A DNA stretch of 64,000 bases from Nitrosospira sp. Is2 (GTDB lineage: Bacteria > Pseudomonadota > Gammaproteobacteria > Burkholderiales > Nitrosomonadaceae), in contig NZ_CP137134.1 of NCBI RefSeq assembly GCF_033095785.1, positions 2,728,001 through 2,792,000 of the forward strand, read 5' to 3'. Below the pieces are notes generated by a model. The model had not been told where the DNA came from and did no database searches. It saw only the letters and a program-made list of their open reading frames with translations. The first letter of the stretch is position 1. The number at the start of each line of letters is the position of its first letter. Both the position numbers and the translations under genes were made by a program. This document shows, in pieces, positions 28,505-36,158 of the stretch.

Positions 28505-29237
28505 CAAGCTCGCATCAAGTCTTCTTCCAGCCCTTATATCCCTACCATATCACTTCCGGCGTCTCCGTTCATTAATCCATCGAGACGCCGGCAGCTCATT
28601 CCCTAATCTTTTTTATCCGTTTTAACGCCCTGACCCGACCGCACCTTTGCGCTTATGGTTCGGTTTGCGTTCTCGATTCCACAGTTTTGGCACACCCCGG
28701 CTTTTACAGCCAATCCCAACCAAATGTATCGTGGAAGTTTAGAGAATCTATATTCAAGCCATTGTCTAATGAAGAATCGCGCTGACATCAGAAGGGCTTG
28801 CTTGTTCACTGCTCATAGGCCTTCCTGTTCTTTAGCGGTCGCATTTCCTGTGAATCCCCGTTACTAACCGCCTTCGGTTCGAGTATCCCTTCGAAACCGG
28901 TCGGTCAGAGTGCGATTCATAGCTGATCGCGGACCACCATTTCCCCGCCGTATTTTCCATGGTTCCGGGTTCACAAATCCCTCACATCGATATGACGTCT
29001 TCCTCACATTTTTCACACAATCATCACATTGTTGCAACAAGTTCTTCACATGGACTATGGCAGTCTCCATACCATGAGATCCAAAAAAGCGCAAGCGGCG
29101 TATTTGCGGTCTTGAATAGAAAAAGCTCCGCAGAATCATGGTATTACAATAATAAAATCATTCTGGGTTGGGTGGCCATCGCAAAGCTTTAAGCAATTCA
29201 TGGCCTTATTCGTTGGGGACATAAAGGAGGTGGTGCT
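28505..29237. other. Long intergenic region, no gene supported
   Basis: No frame in these 733 bases has a good ribosome binding site or a family motif. Minus-strand frames at 28603-28809 and 28864-29139 are open but unconvincing. Around 28990-29050 the hexamer TCACAT or TCACA recurs several times in a T/C-rich context, which gives the DNA a short-period look. Near the end, AAAGGAGG at 29223-29230 is the ribosome binding site of the next gene. Confidence 0.45.
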
Positions 29238-29636
29238 ATGAAGCAAGTGTTTTTTCATAGTCTGATTGTGTGCTTTTTTCTCCCATTATTGGGCGTTATT
29301 GTATTTTCGCTTAATAGTTTCGGCCTCCCCTTGATGGAGCAATATCAGGACAGGTCGATCAAGTTCTTCATAGCATTTCCCTACTTCCTTCTTCTAATCG
29401 CCGCCCTTTATGGATCTGCCTTAATCGCCGAGCGCCTGTCCAGTCGCCTGGCTGCCAAATTTGGAGAACCGGTCGACGATAAAGCCCAGACCGATAGTTG
29501 GGAGAAATTCCTTGATCCGAAACGCATAGAGCACAACCGCTCAGTTGTCATGAAGACGGCGGACGGTTGGCTTAAAGATAATATGCTGGCGAGAATCATT
29601 ATCGGCCTTATTATTGGCGCGGTGATCGTCATTTAG
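29238..29636 (+). CDS. Two-helix membrane protein of unknown function
   Basis: A 132-residue protein behind a near-perfect ribosome binding site (AAAGGAGG, seven bases before ATG). It has a first helix (about 5-28), a second (about 44-64), a soluble charged middle (70-112) and a last helix at the C-terminus (115-132, ARIIIGLIIGAVIVI). No motif known to me. It is followed 128 bases later by an intrinsic terminator and forms a single-gene unit. Confidence 0.7.
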   Translation: MKQVFFHSLIVCFFLPLLGVIVFSLNSFGLPLMEQYQDRSIKFFIAFPYFLLLIAALYGSALIAERLSSRLAAKFGEPVDDKAQTDSWEKFLDPKRIEHNRSVVMKTADGWLKDNMLARIIIGLIIGAVIVI

Positions 29637-30166
29637 TGAATGGGCGGGGTCGACTGATCAGCATACCGGCCAGTGATTTTCTCAGAAATGAGAATGGGGA
29701 TGTAAGTTGAGTGCAAGCTGAGCATAAGTCCCTTATATTCAGTATTTCGTTTTGCGTTTTTGGAAAAAGGCCCGGAATTTCATTCCGGGCCTTTTTCATA
29801 ACCAAGGCAGTTACGTATACAACTGTTCTTGTAGCCGCATGTTTAGGCTACTCATCCGTATATTCCCTTCGTTAGCCGTAGTACATTCTTCGGGCGCATC
29901 GTCCAATCTTGCCGCTGGCGTTTCCTGGTTCTTGAAATAATCTCATCCAGGTGGCTCGGTCGGTTAATGCAAGTGTGGGGGCGGTTCTCCGCGTAGGCAG
30001 TACGGTAACCAGGTATCACAGCAGTCGCTATAGCTGAACTTCGGTTTTTCTTGTGGCGGAGATAAAATGGGCGTGTTGATCACAGCGAGAATAACGCGGT
30101 TTGGCGCCTCATAACGCGAGCCGCGGCGGAATCTTAGGTTCCACGAATCCATGAATGAGGGAAACG
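29637..30166. other. Intergenic region with terminator
   Basis: Between the two-helix protein and the methyltransferase genes I see only the terminator at 29764-29796 and no gene. The stretch 29800-30166 has short frames without motifs and should contain the methyltransferase promoter. Confidence 0.45.
29764..29796. terminator. Strong bidirectional intrinsic terminator
   Basis: A perfect 15-base inverted repeat (AAAAAGGCCCGGAAT and its complement) with a three-base loop, ending in five T on the plus strand and preceded by five A, so it can act in both directions. It lies downstream of the two-helix membrane protein gene. Confidence 0.9.
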
Positions 30167-31192
30167 ATGTCTGATGCAGAAGATCCATCTCGTATTCTTG
30201 AGGTAGGCTTTGGTTTTTGGGGTTCAAAGGTTCTCCTCACGGCGGTTGAATTAGAGCTTTTTACGGTACTAGGCGATGAGGCCATGACCGGCGTAGCCTT
30301 GGGCAAGGCGCTAAATCTCCATCCACGCGGCATCTGGGATTTTTTCGATGCACTCGTGGCGCTTGGTTTCCTGAACCGGGAGGGGGCTGGCGCAGCAGCG
30401 GTTTACTCTAATACCGCCCAAACAAGCCGCTTCTTGGACAAGAATAAAGGTGAGTATATTGGCGGCATACTGGAAATGGCCGGCCAGCGCTTGTTCAGAT
30501 TCTGGAGTGATCTCGGACCCGCGCTCAAATCCGGCAGGCCTCAGAACGAAATCAAGCACAGCCAGAAACCCATGTTTGAAGTGCTTTATGAAGACTTGTC
30601 CCGGCTTGAACAATTCATGGGGGCAATGCGCGGCATTTCGCGAGTTAACTTCCAGGCGCTTGCGCAAAAGTTTGATTTTTCCCGTTATTCCACGCTGTGC
30701 GATGTGGGCGGCGCGACAGGATTGCTTTCGAGCCTGGTCGCCATACAGGATCCCCACATAAAATGCACGAGCTTTGATTTGCCAGCTGTCGAGCCTATCG
30801 CCAGGAAATGGATCGAGCAGGCGGGGTTAACTGACCGGGTAGAGGTTGCATCGGGAGATTTTCTGAAGAACCCTTTGCCGAAGGCGGATGTCATCACCAT
30901 GGGGATGATTTTGCACGACTGGAATCTGGACAAGAAGAAACACCTTATCAAATTGGCATACGAGGCACTGCCGGAGGGAGGCGTGTTCATCGTGATTGAA
31001 AACCTGATCGACGATGAGCGGCGCACGAACGCGTTTGGGCTCATGATGTCGCTAAACATGCTTATCGAATTTGGTGATGCATTTGATTTCACCGGGGCAG
31101 ATTTTTGGGAATGGTGCCGCGAGGCGGGGTTCAAGCGCTATGAAATAATGCATTTGGAAGGCCCATGCAGCGCCGCAATTGCATATAAATAA
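30167..31192 (+). CDS. SAM-dependent O-methyltransferase (acetylserotonin/CrtF type)
   Basis: A 341-residue two-domain methyltransferase from ATG 30167 (GAGG six bases upstream; an ATG four codons earlier is possible). Residues 1-100 form the winged-helix dimerisation domain (ELELFTVLGDEAMTGVALGKAL). The SAM domain has DVGGATGLLSSLVA (about 177-190), MGMILHDWNLDKKKHLI and LPEGGVFIVIENLIDD, blocks of the class that methylates hydroxyl groups of phenols, polyketides or carotenoids. It is 50 bases upstream of the decarboxylase start used here, on the same strand, so the pair may act on one small aromatic or amine product; that is inference. Confidence 0.88.
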   Translation: MSDAEDPSRILEVGFGFWGSKVLLTAVELELFTVLGDEAMTGVALGKALNLHPRGIWDFFDALVALGFLNREGAGAAAVYSNTAQTSRFLDKNKGEYIGGILEMAGQRLFRFWSDLGPALKSGRPQNEIKHSQKPMFEVLYEDLSRLEQFMGAMRGISRVNFQALAQKFDFSRYSTLCDVGGATGLLSSLVAIQDPHIKCTSFDLPAVEPIARKWIEQAGLTDRVEVASGDFLKNPLPKADVITMGMILHDWNLDKKKHLIKLAYEALPEGGVFIVIENLIDDERRTNAFGLMMSLNMLIEFGDAFDFTGADFWEWCREAGFKRYEIMHLEGPCSAAIAYK

Positions 31193-31241
31193 ACGCGCGA
31201 TCTTGAGCGGATGGCAAAACCTATGACAAGACTCCTTCTGA

Positions 31242-32465
31242 TTGATCTTCCTAAGCGTCGTCTCCTTTTCGAACCCGGCCTCGGCAATTACCGAGTCGCA
31301 GCGTGAAAGGCTGGATCAATTCGCGCAAAGGATCCTCGAAAAGAAGAAGACCGCCGCGGGATACCCGGTCAACCAGGACACCTCTTTAGGCGATTTTTAC
31401 GCGTGGTACATGAGGCACGAAATGTATCGCGTGGCGATGAACAACGTTGGGGATCCATACAAACAAAGTCCTTACAGTTTGAATACCCATGAGTTCGAGC
31501 AGGAAGTGGTGAATTACTTTGCCAGGCTGTATGGATTCAAGGAGGGAGACTACTGGGGTTTCGTAACCGCCAGCGGAACCGATGGAAACAACCACGGAAT
31601 TTATTTCGGGCGTAAATACTTGGAATCGAAGTCATCCGTGAAGCCGATCATTTATGTTTCCGCGGAAGCCCATTACTCGATAAAAAAATTGGCCGATGTT
31701 CAAAATACCGAACTTCGCCTGATCAAGGCGACGGATATGGGCCACATGGATACGGCCGATTTCGAGAAGCAATTGGACCCGGCACGTCCGGCTCTTGTGG
31801 TTGTCGCCATGGGCACGACTTTCAAGGGTGCGATGGATGACCAGGCGGCCATCCGCAAAATACTGCGGGCAAAGCACCGCGGGCCCGTGTACATTCACTC
31901 CGATGCCGCCCTTTTCGGTGGATTTCTCCCCTATGTGAATGAAGAGGCTGCGCAACTCGTGCATCAGCAGGCACAAAAATTCGACTCAATCGTGGTCTCA
32001 GGGCACAAATTCTTTGGGTTTGACGAACCCATCGGCGTGTTTATTTGCACGCGTGAGGCATTTAAAAACCTGAATCCCTTTGAGGTGCCTTACCTGGCTG
32101 GCGCGGTTCCGACCATTACCACTTCGCGCAGCGCCCTCGGCCCTCTCAAATTCTGGTGGAAGATCAATTCAACCTCCCTCGAAGATTTCCGGACGGCCGC
32201 CCGGAATAGTATGAGCAATGCCGAGTATCTTTTAAAGAGCCTCGGAGAAGCGGGTGTTCGGGTATGGAAGAACCCTTACTCAAATACGCTATTTTTTGAG
32301 CGACCGCCCGAACATGTGATGAAAAAATATGATCTGGCACCGGACGAAGGCGCGCAATTCGGAAAAATCGCTCATTTCGTTGTCATGCCCCACGTCGATC
32401 GAAAGCTCATGGACAGCTTTGTTACTGATATGAAGGGGTGGAAAAGCAATATTTTTCAAAAATAG
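31242..32465 (+). CDS. PLP-dependent histidine decarboxylase-like enzyme, probably secreted
   Basis: A 407-residue group II PLP decarboxylase of the histidine decarboxylase type. The PLP lysine is K256 in SGHKFFGF; SDAALFGGFLPY and GTTFKGAMDD are further family blocks. The only start in frame is TTG 31242, giving a truncated-looking signal segment ending NPASA. Reading from ATG 31211 or 31223 in the previous frame and skipping one base at 31241 gives a complete signal peptide (MTRLLL joined to LIFLSVVSFSNPASA). So either the gene carries a one-base frameshift, the sequence has an error, or the TTG start is used. A periplasmic PLP decarboxylase would be unusual. Substrate not proven. Confidence 0.8.
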   Translation: MIFLSVVSFSNPASAITESQRERLDQFAQRILEKKKTAAGYPVNQDTSLGDFYAWYMRHEMYRVAMNNVGDPYKQSPYSLNTHEFEQEVVNYFARLYGFKEGDYWGFVTASGTDGNNHGIYFGRKYLESKSSVKPIIYVSAEAHYSIKKLADVQNTELRLIKATDMGHMDTADFEKQLDPARPALVVVAMGTTFKGAMDDQAAIRKILRAKHRGPVYIHSDAALFGGFLPYVNEEAAQLVHQQAQKFDSIVVSGHKFFGFDEPIGVFICTREAFKNLNPFEVPYLAGAVPTITTSRSALGPLKFWWKINSTSLEDFRTAARNSMSNAEYLLKSLGEAGVRVWKNPYSNTLFFERPPEHVMKKYDLAPDEGAQFGKIAHFVVMPHVDRKLMDSFVTDMKGWKSNIFQK

Positions 32466-32575
32466 GTGCACTAAACCTCCCACTGCTGCCGAGCCGTTCG
32501 GCACACATGGAGTTCGAGTTCCGTCGATAACCTACGGGCTCATGAGCCGGGTGCGCTACAGCAGGGCCCGAGCCT

Positions 32576-32671
32576 CTACATCACCATAAACCACCGATTA
32601 AATATTCCAAATAGCGAGATTAGTCCAAGAATCAACACGAGAAGGGCTACCAGTGTCATGTCCGTTTTCAT
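32576..32671 (-). CDS. 31-residue single-helix membrane protein
   Basis: ATG 32671 is preceded by GAGGAGGAATAGTG, an excellent ribosome binding site with seven-base spacing. The product (MKTDMTLVALLVLILG, then LISLFGIFNRWFMVM) is one hydrophobic helix with a basic C-terminal break. No family recognised. It lies opposite to its neighbours, alone. Confidence 0.55.
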   Translation of the reverse strand: MKTDMTLVALLVLILGLISLFGIFNRWFMVM

Positions 32672-32811
32672 CACTATTCCTCCTCTTAAATTGGAATTTC
32701 GCAGGGTACGGTCGCGTTAGCAATACAACCATAGTCTCGACATGGTTTTAAGTCTAGTCCATATTATCAGAATGGGTATTTTTATTTTAAAAGTTTATTT
32801 GGAGCGTGAAC

Positions 32812-32904
32812 GTGAATCAAAGTTGTACGAAGAACCCTATGGACGGAGTCGACCTGCTAGCCGCGTTAAGTTCTCAACCTAGGGGAGTTCGACGGGAGGA
32901 TTAA
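32812..32904 (+). CDS. Possible 30-residue leader ORF
   Basis: GTG 32812 has GGAG seven bases upstream (32801-32804) and opens a 30-codon frame that ends TAA at 32904, eight bases before ATG 32913 of the next gene. The peptide (VNQSCTKNPMDGVDLLAALS...) has no motif. The position suggests a leader peptide or a small cotranslated protein. Low confidence. Confidence 0.3.
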   Translation: MNQSCTKNPMDGVDLLAALSSQPRGVRRED

Positions 32905-32912
32905 ATGGAGAT

Positions 32913-33095
32913 ATGGCCAAGAACTACGATGCCCTAAGAGTGTTAATTCTGGATGATGAGGTACGCGCGGAAGGAACCATGCTCATCTCGATAGAGGATG
33001 ACAGTGGCAATGCATCAGCAACCGTTCTAGTTGAAAGGGATGAGGCAGTACAAATTATCGACCACTTAGAGCATATAGTTTCTATTAATGATTAA
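32913..33095 (+). CDS. Acidic 60-residue protein of unknown function
   Basis: ATG 32913 follows two candidate ribosome binding sites: GGGAGG (13 bases before) and GGAG (two bases before), neither at ideal spacing. The product is acidic and compact, with an alternating strand pattern (LRVLILDDEVRAEGTMLISIEDDSGNA broken as LRVLILDDEVRAEG and TMLISIEDD) and a helical end (DEAVQIIDHLEHIVSI). It looks folded and soluble. No family recognised. Confidence 0.55.
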   Translation: MAKNYDALRVLILDDEVRAEGTMLISIEDDSGNASATVLVERDEAVQIIDHLEHIVSIND

Positions 33096-33198
33096 GCACT
33101 TAACTGATTAATTTGCAGGTACTCGGGGTCCTCCACGTATAGCTGCTAGAGCAAAAAATACACTGCGGAGGAGGCCGGGTATAAAGGAGATTGCGAAA

Positions 33199-33279
33199 AT
33201 GGGAAGAGCAGGGAAGTGTCAGTCATCCTGGAGTGAAGAGGATGATTTAAACTGCTCACCCCCTGCAATTTCACTCTAG
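33199..33279 (+). CDS. Possible 26-residue ORF
   Basis: AAAGGAGA lies eight bases before ATG 33199, a very good ribosome binding site. The 26-residue product (MGRAGKCQSSWSEEDD...) is polar and has two cysteines. No motif; could be a chance frame behind a purine-rich run. Confidence 0.25.
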   Translation: MGRAGKCQSSWSEEDDLNCSPPAISL

Positions 33280-33365
33280 CAGGATTCTAGAAAGATGCCG
33301 CAGAGAGCGAATAAGGCCAAGTGTCTGTCTTTATGCGCCCGAGCTGGTCGGCTCTAGCAACTTAT

Positions 33366-33388
33366 CGTTCAATTCAGAGTATTGAACG
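33366..33388. repeat. Inverted repeat with an extra direct copy
   Basis: CGTTCAAT (33366-33373) and its complement ATTGAACG (33381-33388) form a perfect 8-base inverted repeat with a 7-base spacer. A third copy, CGTTCAAT, lies at 33422-33429. The set is in the 500-base region upstream of the haloperoxidase-like gene and may be a regulator site. Confidence 0.4.
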
Positions 33389-33605
33389 AGACGTCCCCTA
33401 GCCCATATTTCTAGTCCGATTCGTTCAATTTGCAACTTTCGTCACAGGCAGAAACGTGTCGATAGCCGCGGGTGGGCTGGAAATATTGCTGCAAGCCTTC
33501 TCGCCTTTGCTATCTTGAATTTACAGTGCCGGCAACGACGATGGCTGCAATTCCGAGCAGGCGAACGCCACAACCCCCTTCCAACCCGACCAAAGGAGAC
33601 GCACC

Positions 33606-34427
33606 ATGAGCACGATCACAACCAAGGACGGAACGCAGATTTACTACAATGACTGGGGGATCGGTCGGCCGGTGGTCTTCAGCCATGGCTGGCCGCTCTC
33701 CGCGGATGCGTTCGAAGATCAGATGTTCTTTCTCGCTTCGCGCGGATATCGATGCGTTGCGCATGACCGCCGCGGCCATGGCCGATCGAGCCAACCGTGG
33801 AATGGCAACGACCTGGACACGTATGCCGATGACTTGGCAGCGCTAGTGGAGCAGCTGGACCTTAAGAACGCGGTCCTTATCGGACACTCCACGGGCGGCG
33901 GTGAAGTCGCGCGCTATATCGGGCACCATGGCACCAAGCGCGTAGCCAAAGTTGTGCTGATCAGCGCCGTTCCGCCGCTGATGTTGAAGACGTCCTCCAA
34001 TCCCGGCGGCTTGCCGATAGAAACATTCGACCAGTTGCGCGCCGGCGTCCAAGCCGACCGTTCGCAGTTTTGGAAGGATCTCAGCCTGCCGTTCTATGGC
34101 TACAATCGGCCGGGCGCCAAGATCTCTGAAGGCGTGCGCGACGCATTCTGGCTCCAGGGGATGATGGCGGGCTTCCCTGCCTCGTATTTCTGTATCAAGG
34201 CGTTTTCCGAAACCGATCTCATCGAGGACCTCAAGAAATTCGACGTGCCGACATTGGTTCTTCACGGTGACGACGACCAGATTGTCCCGATCGCAGATTC
34301 CGCATTGCTTTCTTCGAAGATCATCAAGAACGCGACGCTAAAAGTCTACCAGGGCGCCCCGCACGGCATGTGCACGACGCTTAAGGACCGGGTCAACGAA
34401 GAGCTGCTCGCCTTCATCAAGGGGTGA
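33606..34427 (+). CDS. Non-haem haloperoxidase/arylesterase-type alpha/beta hydrolase
   Basis: A 273-residue alpha/beta hydrolase of the cofactor-free chloroperoxidase/esterase group. The triad is S95 in [13 protein letters not shown]224 in HGDDDQIVP and H253 in GAPHGMCTT; the oxyanion region is [12 protein letters not shown]. Such enzymes hydrolyse esters and can form peracids from acetate and peroxide. AAAGGAG lies seven bases before ATG 33606. No signal peptide, so cytoplasmic. It sits alone in the accessory region; gene family is widely shared among soil bacteria, so acquisition by transfer is plausible but not shown. Confidence 0.92.
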   Translation: MSTITTKDGTQIYYNDWGIGRPVVFSHGWPLSADAFEDQMFFLASRGYRCVAHDRRGHGRSSQPWNGNDLDTYADDLAALVEQLDLKNAVLIGHSTGGGEVARYIGHHGTKRVAKVVLISAVPPLMLKTSSNPGGLPIETFDQLRAGVQADRSQFWKDLSLPFYGYNRPGAKISEGVRDAFWLQGMMAGFPASYFCIKAFSETDLIEDLKKFDVPTLVLHGDDDQIVPIADSALLSSKIIKNATLKVYQGAPHGMCTTLKDRVNEELLAFIKG

Positions 34428-34848
34428 GCCGACATTGTCGATCTTTCAAACCTGTCGAAGTCGGCGGACTTTTCGATTCGTGCCAATCCTTCTGCCATCG
34501 CTTAATGCAATCCAGTAGTTTTGCCAGGAATACCAAACGTGAAAGACGTGTGAGTTTTCTCACATCTTTGCGCGCGGTTAGGGATTAACGTGTAATTGCG
34601 CGGCGTCACGCGCAGCTGGGAAACCAGAGGCAACAAGACGGGTAAACAAGAATACAAGAGGGAGATTAGAGAAGAGGAAACTCGTTAAGCGTTTTTCAAC
34701 GAGAATAGCTGCTTTACGCCTTCTTCTCAGCCGCTATTGTGCTAGTCACCGGGCTATCCGTAGATGAACATCATCTATAAAAAACTATAAGAGGTTCGCC
34801 GGCAGAATAAGAATAAAGTGAACTTGCATTCTCATAAGCTGTTCTAGA
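34428..34848. other. Intergenic region left of the insertion sequence
   Basis: No gene is supported in these 421 bases. A perfect TGTGA-N6-TCACA site lies at 34549-34564, and a CTCGTT...AACGAG inverted repeat near 34,680-34,702 follows. The region ends at the left inverted repeat of the IS. Confidence 0.45.
34549..34564. promoter_or_regulatory. CRP/FNR-like consensus site, orphan
   Basis: TGTGAGTTTTCTCACA is an exact match to the CRP consensus TGTGA-N6-TCACA and also a 6-base-pair hairpin. It lies 120 bases after the hydrolase stop and 285 bases before the IS end; the next gene on the plus strand is beyond the IS. Its target is unclear. Confidence 0.4.
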
Positions 34849-34865
34849 TGACCTGCCCCCCGTAA

Positions 34866-35720
34866 TTAGCTACACGGTGCAGTAGAATCCGGGGTTGCAA
34901 ATTGTTGTTGGGCTGCAAATTCGGCTGGCGTGATATTGCCAAGCGAACTATGCGGCCGTGCTGAATTGTAATCTTTTCGCCACGCCTCGATCAGGACACG
35001 TGCTTCATGCAGGGTTAAGAACCAGTTGTCGTTCAGGCACTCATCCCTGAATCGGCCATTAAAGCTTTCGATGTATGCATTCTGCGTGGGCTTGCCCGGC
35101 TGGATGAATATCAGCTTCACATCGCGAGCATGAGCCCAAGCATCGAGTGCCAGACTGGTGAATTCGGGCCCATGGTCGACCCTGATCATTTGCGGCAAAG
35201 GACGATGCTCCGCAATATGATCTAGTACGCGTGCCACGCGCGCTCCCGAAATAGATGTATCGACCTCAATGAGGATGCTTTCCCGGGTACAGTCATCCAC
35301 CACATTCAGGCAGCGAATGCGTCTGCCATCAGCCAAACCGTCATGCACGAAATCCATCGACCAGGCATGGTTCGGTGTTTCTGGAAGAAATAATGGCACT
35401 CTTTCTGTCAGGCCGATTCGCTTGCGGCTGCGCTTGCGCACTGCTAATCCCGCATTGCGGTAGAGCCGATAGACCCGCTTGACATTGATATGCCAGCCTT
35501 CCCGCTTGAGAAGAATATGGATGCGTCGATAGCCAAAGCGCCGCCTTTGTGCGGCAAGCGAAACAATGCGCTCATGTAATTGCCTGGATGTGTCAGGCCG
35601 GGCGCGATAGCGCAATACCGAAGTGGAAATATTCATCAGCCCACAAGCCCGGCGTTCAGAGAACTGTCGTTCTGTCTTCAAAGCCGCAACTGCTTCCCGC
35701 CGCGCTTGTGGGCTTACCAC
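34866..35720 (-). CDS. IS3-family transposase OrfB (integrase core)
   Basis: A 284-residue DDE transposase with an N-terminal HTH_21 part (FGYRRIHILLKREGW) and an rve integrase core. The catalytic acidic residues are expected in WSMDFVHDGL (first D), IRVDHGPEFTS (second D) and the glutamate of AYIESFNGRFRDECLN. It begins with GTG 35720 inside the end of orfA (7-base overlap), typical for IS3 elements in which OrfAB is made by frameshifting or translational coupling. Confidence 0.94.
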   Translation of the reverse strand: MVSPQARREAVAALKTERQFSERRACGLMNISTSVLRYRARPDTSRQLHERIVSLAAQRRRFGYRRIHILLKREGWHINVKRVYRLYRNAGLAVRKRSRKRIGLTERVPLFLPETPNHAWSMDFVHDGLADGRRIRCLNVVDDCTRESILIEVDTSISGARVARVLDHIAEHRPLPQMIRVDHGPEFTSLALDAWAHARDVKLIFIQPGKPTQNAYIESFNGRFRDECLNDNWFLTLHEARVLIEAWRKDYNSARPHSSLGNITPAEFAAQQQFATPDSTAPCS

Positions 35721-35977
35721 TTTCGTGAAACGACATCTTTCAATGCCGCATTGTCGAGCAGTGCGTCAGCCAGCAGTCGCTTTAGCTTGTTATTCTCCTC
35801 TTCCAGGGCCTTAAGCCGCTTGGCGTCGGAGACGTCCATCCCGCCAAGCTTTGCCTTCCACTTGTAATAGGAAGCATCGGAAAAACCATGCTTGCGGCAC
35901 AACTCCACCACAGGCACGCCCGCATCCGCTTCCTTCAAAAATCCAATAATTTGCTCCTCGCTAAATCGCTTCTTCAT
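35714..35977 (-). CDS. IS3-family transposase OrfA (helix-turn-helix)
   Basis: An 87-residue DNA-binding protein: HTH_8-type domain (FSEEQIIGFLKEADAG, ELCRKHGFSDASYYKWKAKL) followed by a leucine-zipper segment (RLKALEEENNKLKRLLADAL). It ends in SRKW as do other IS407-group OrfA proteins. It contacts the IS ends and interacts with OrfB. Confidence 0.94.
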   Translation of the reverse strand: MKKRFSEEQIIGFLKEADAGVPVVELCRKHGFSDASYYKWKAKLGGMDVSDAKRLKALEEENNKLKRLLADALLDNAALKDVVSRKW

Positions 35978-36158
35978 GGTCCGCTCCTCATCTAAGAATC
36001 GGACTCTACTACGTCATGAAGCTGATCGCAGGGGCAGTTCATAGAGAACGTTACTCTCTCAATTTATGGGTTGTGGATAGCTGCGAATTTTAGCTGGAAT
36101 AATTGGTGGTTTCGGGGAATAACCTTAGAATTTAAGGCAAATAAGAGTGGAGGCAGAT

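Larger units (their letters stand above)
33096..33605. other. Intergenic region upstream of the hydrolase gene
   Basis: Apart from a possible 26-codon ORF and the CGTTCAAT repeats, no gene is supported in these 510 bases. It should contain the promoter of the hydrolase gene at 33606. Confidence 0.4.
34849..36041 (-). mobile_element. Complete IS3-family (IS407-like) insertion sequence
   Basis: The element is about 1193 bases. Its ends are imperfect inverted repeats (TGACCTGCCCCC at the left, the complement of TGAACTGCCCCT at the right) and it is flanked by the direct repeat TAGA on both sides (34845-34848 and 36042-36045). The 4-base duplication and orfA/orfB layout fit the IS407 group. Both reading frames are intact, so it may be active. 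Without the element the target reads GTTCTAGAGAAC, a small inverted repeat. Confidence 0.9.

Noticed and set aside
28985..29055. Repeated TCACAT-like words that might suggest a CRISPR or iteron array
   Set aside because: Spacing is irregular and the unit is only 5-6 bases; no conserved repeat-spacer pattern.
28603..29139. Two minus-strand frames in the 28.5-29.2 kb gap
   Set aside because: Starts lack ribosome binding sites and no family is recognised; kept as gene-free region.
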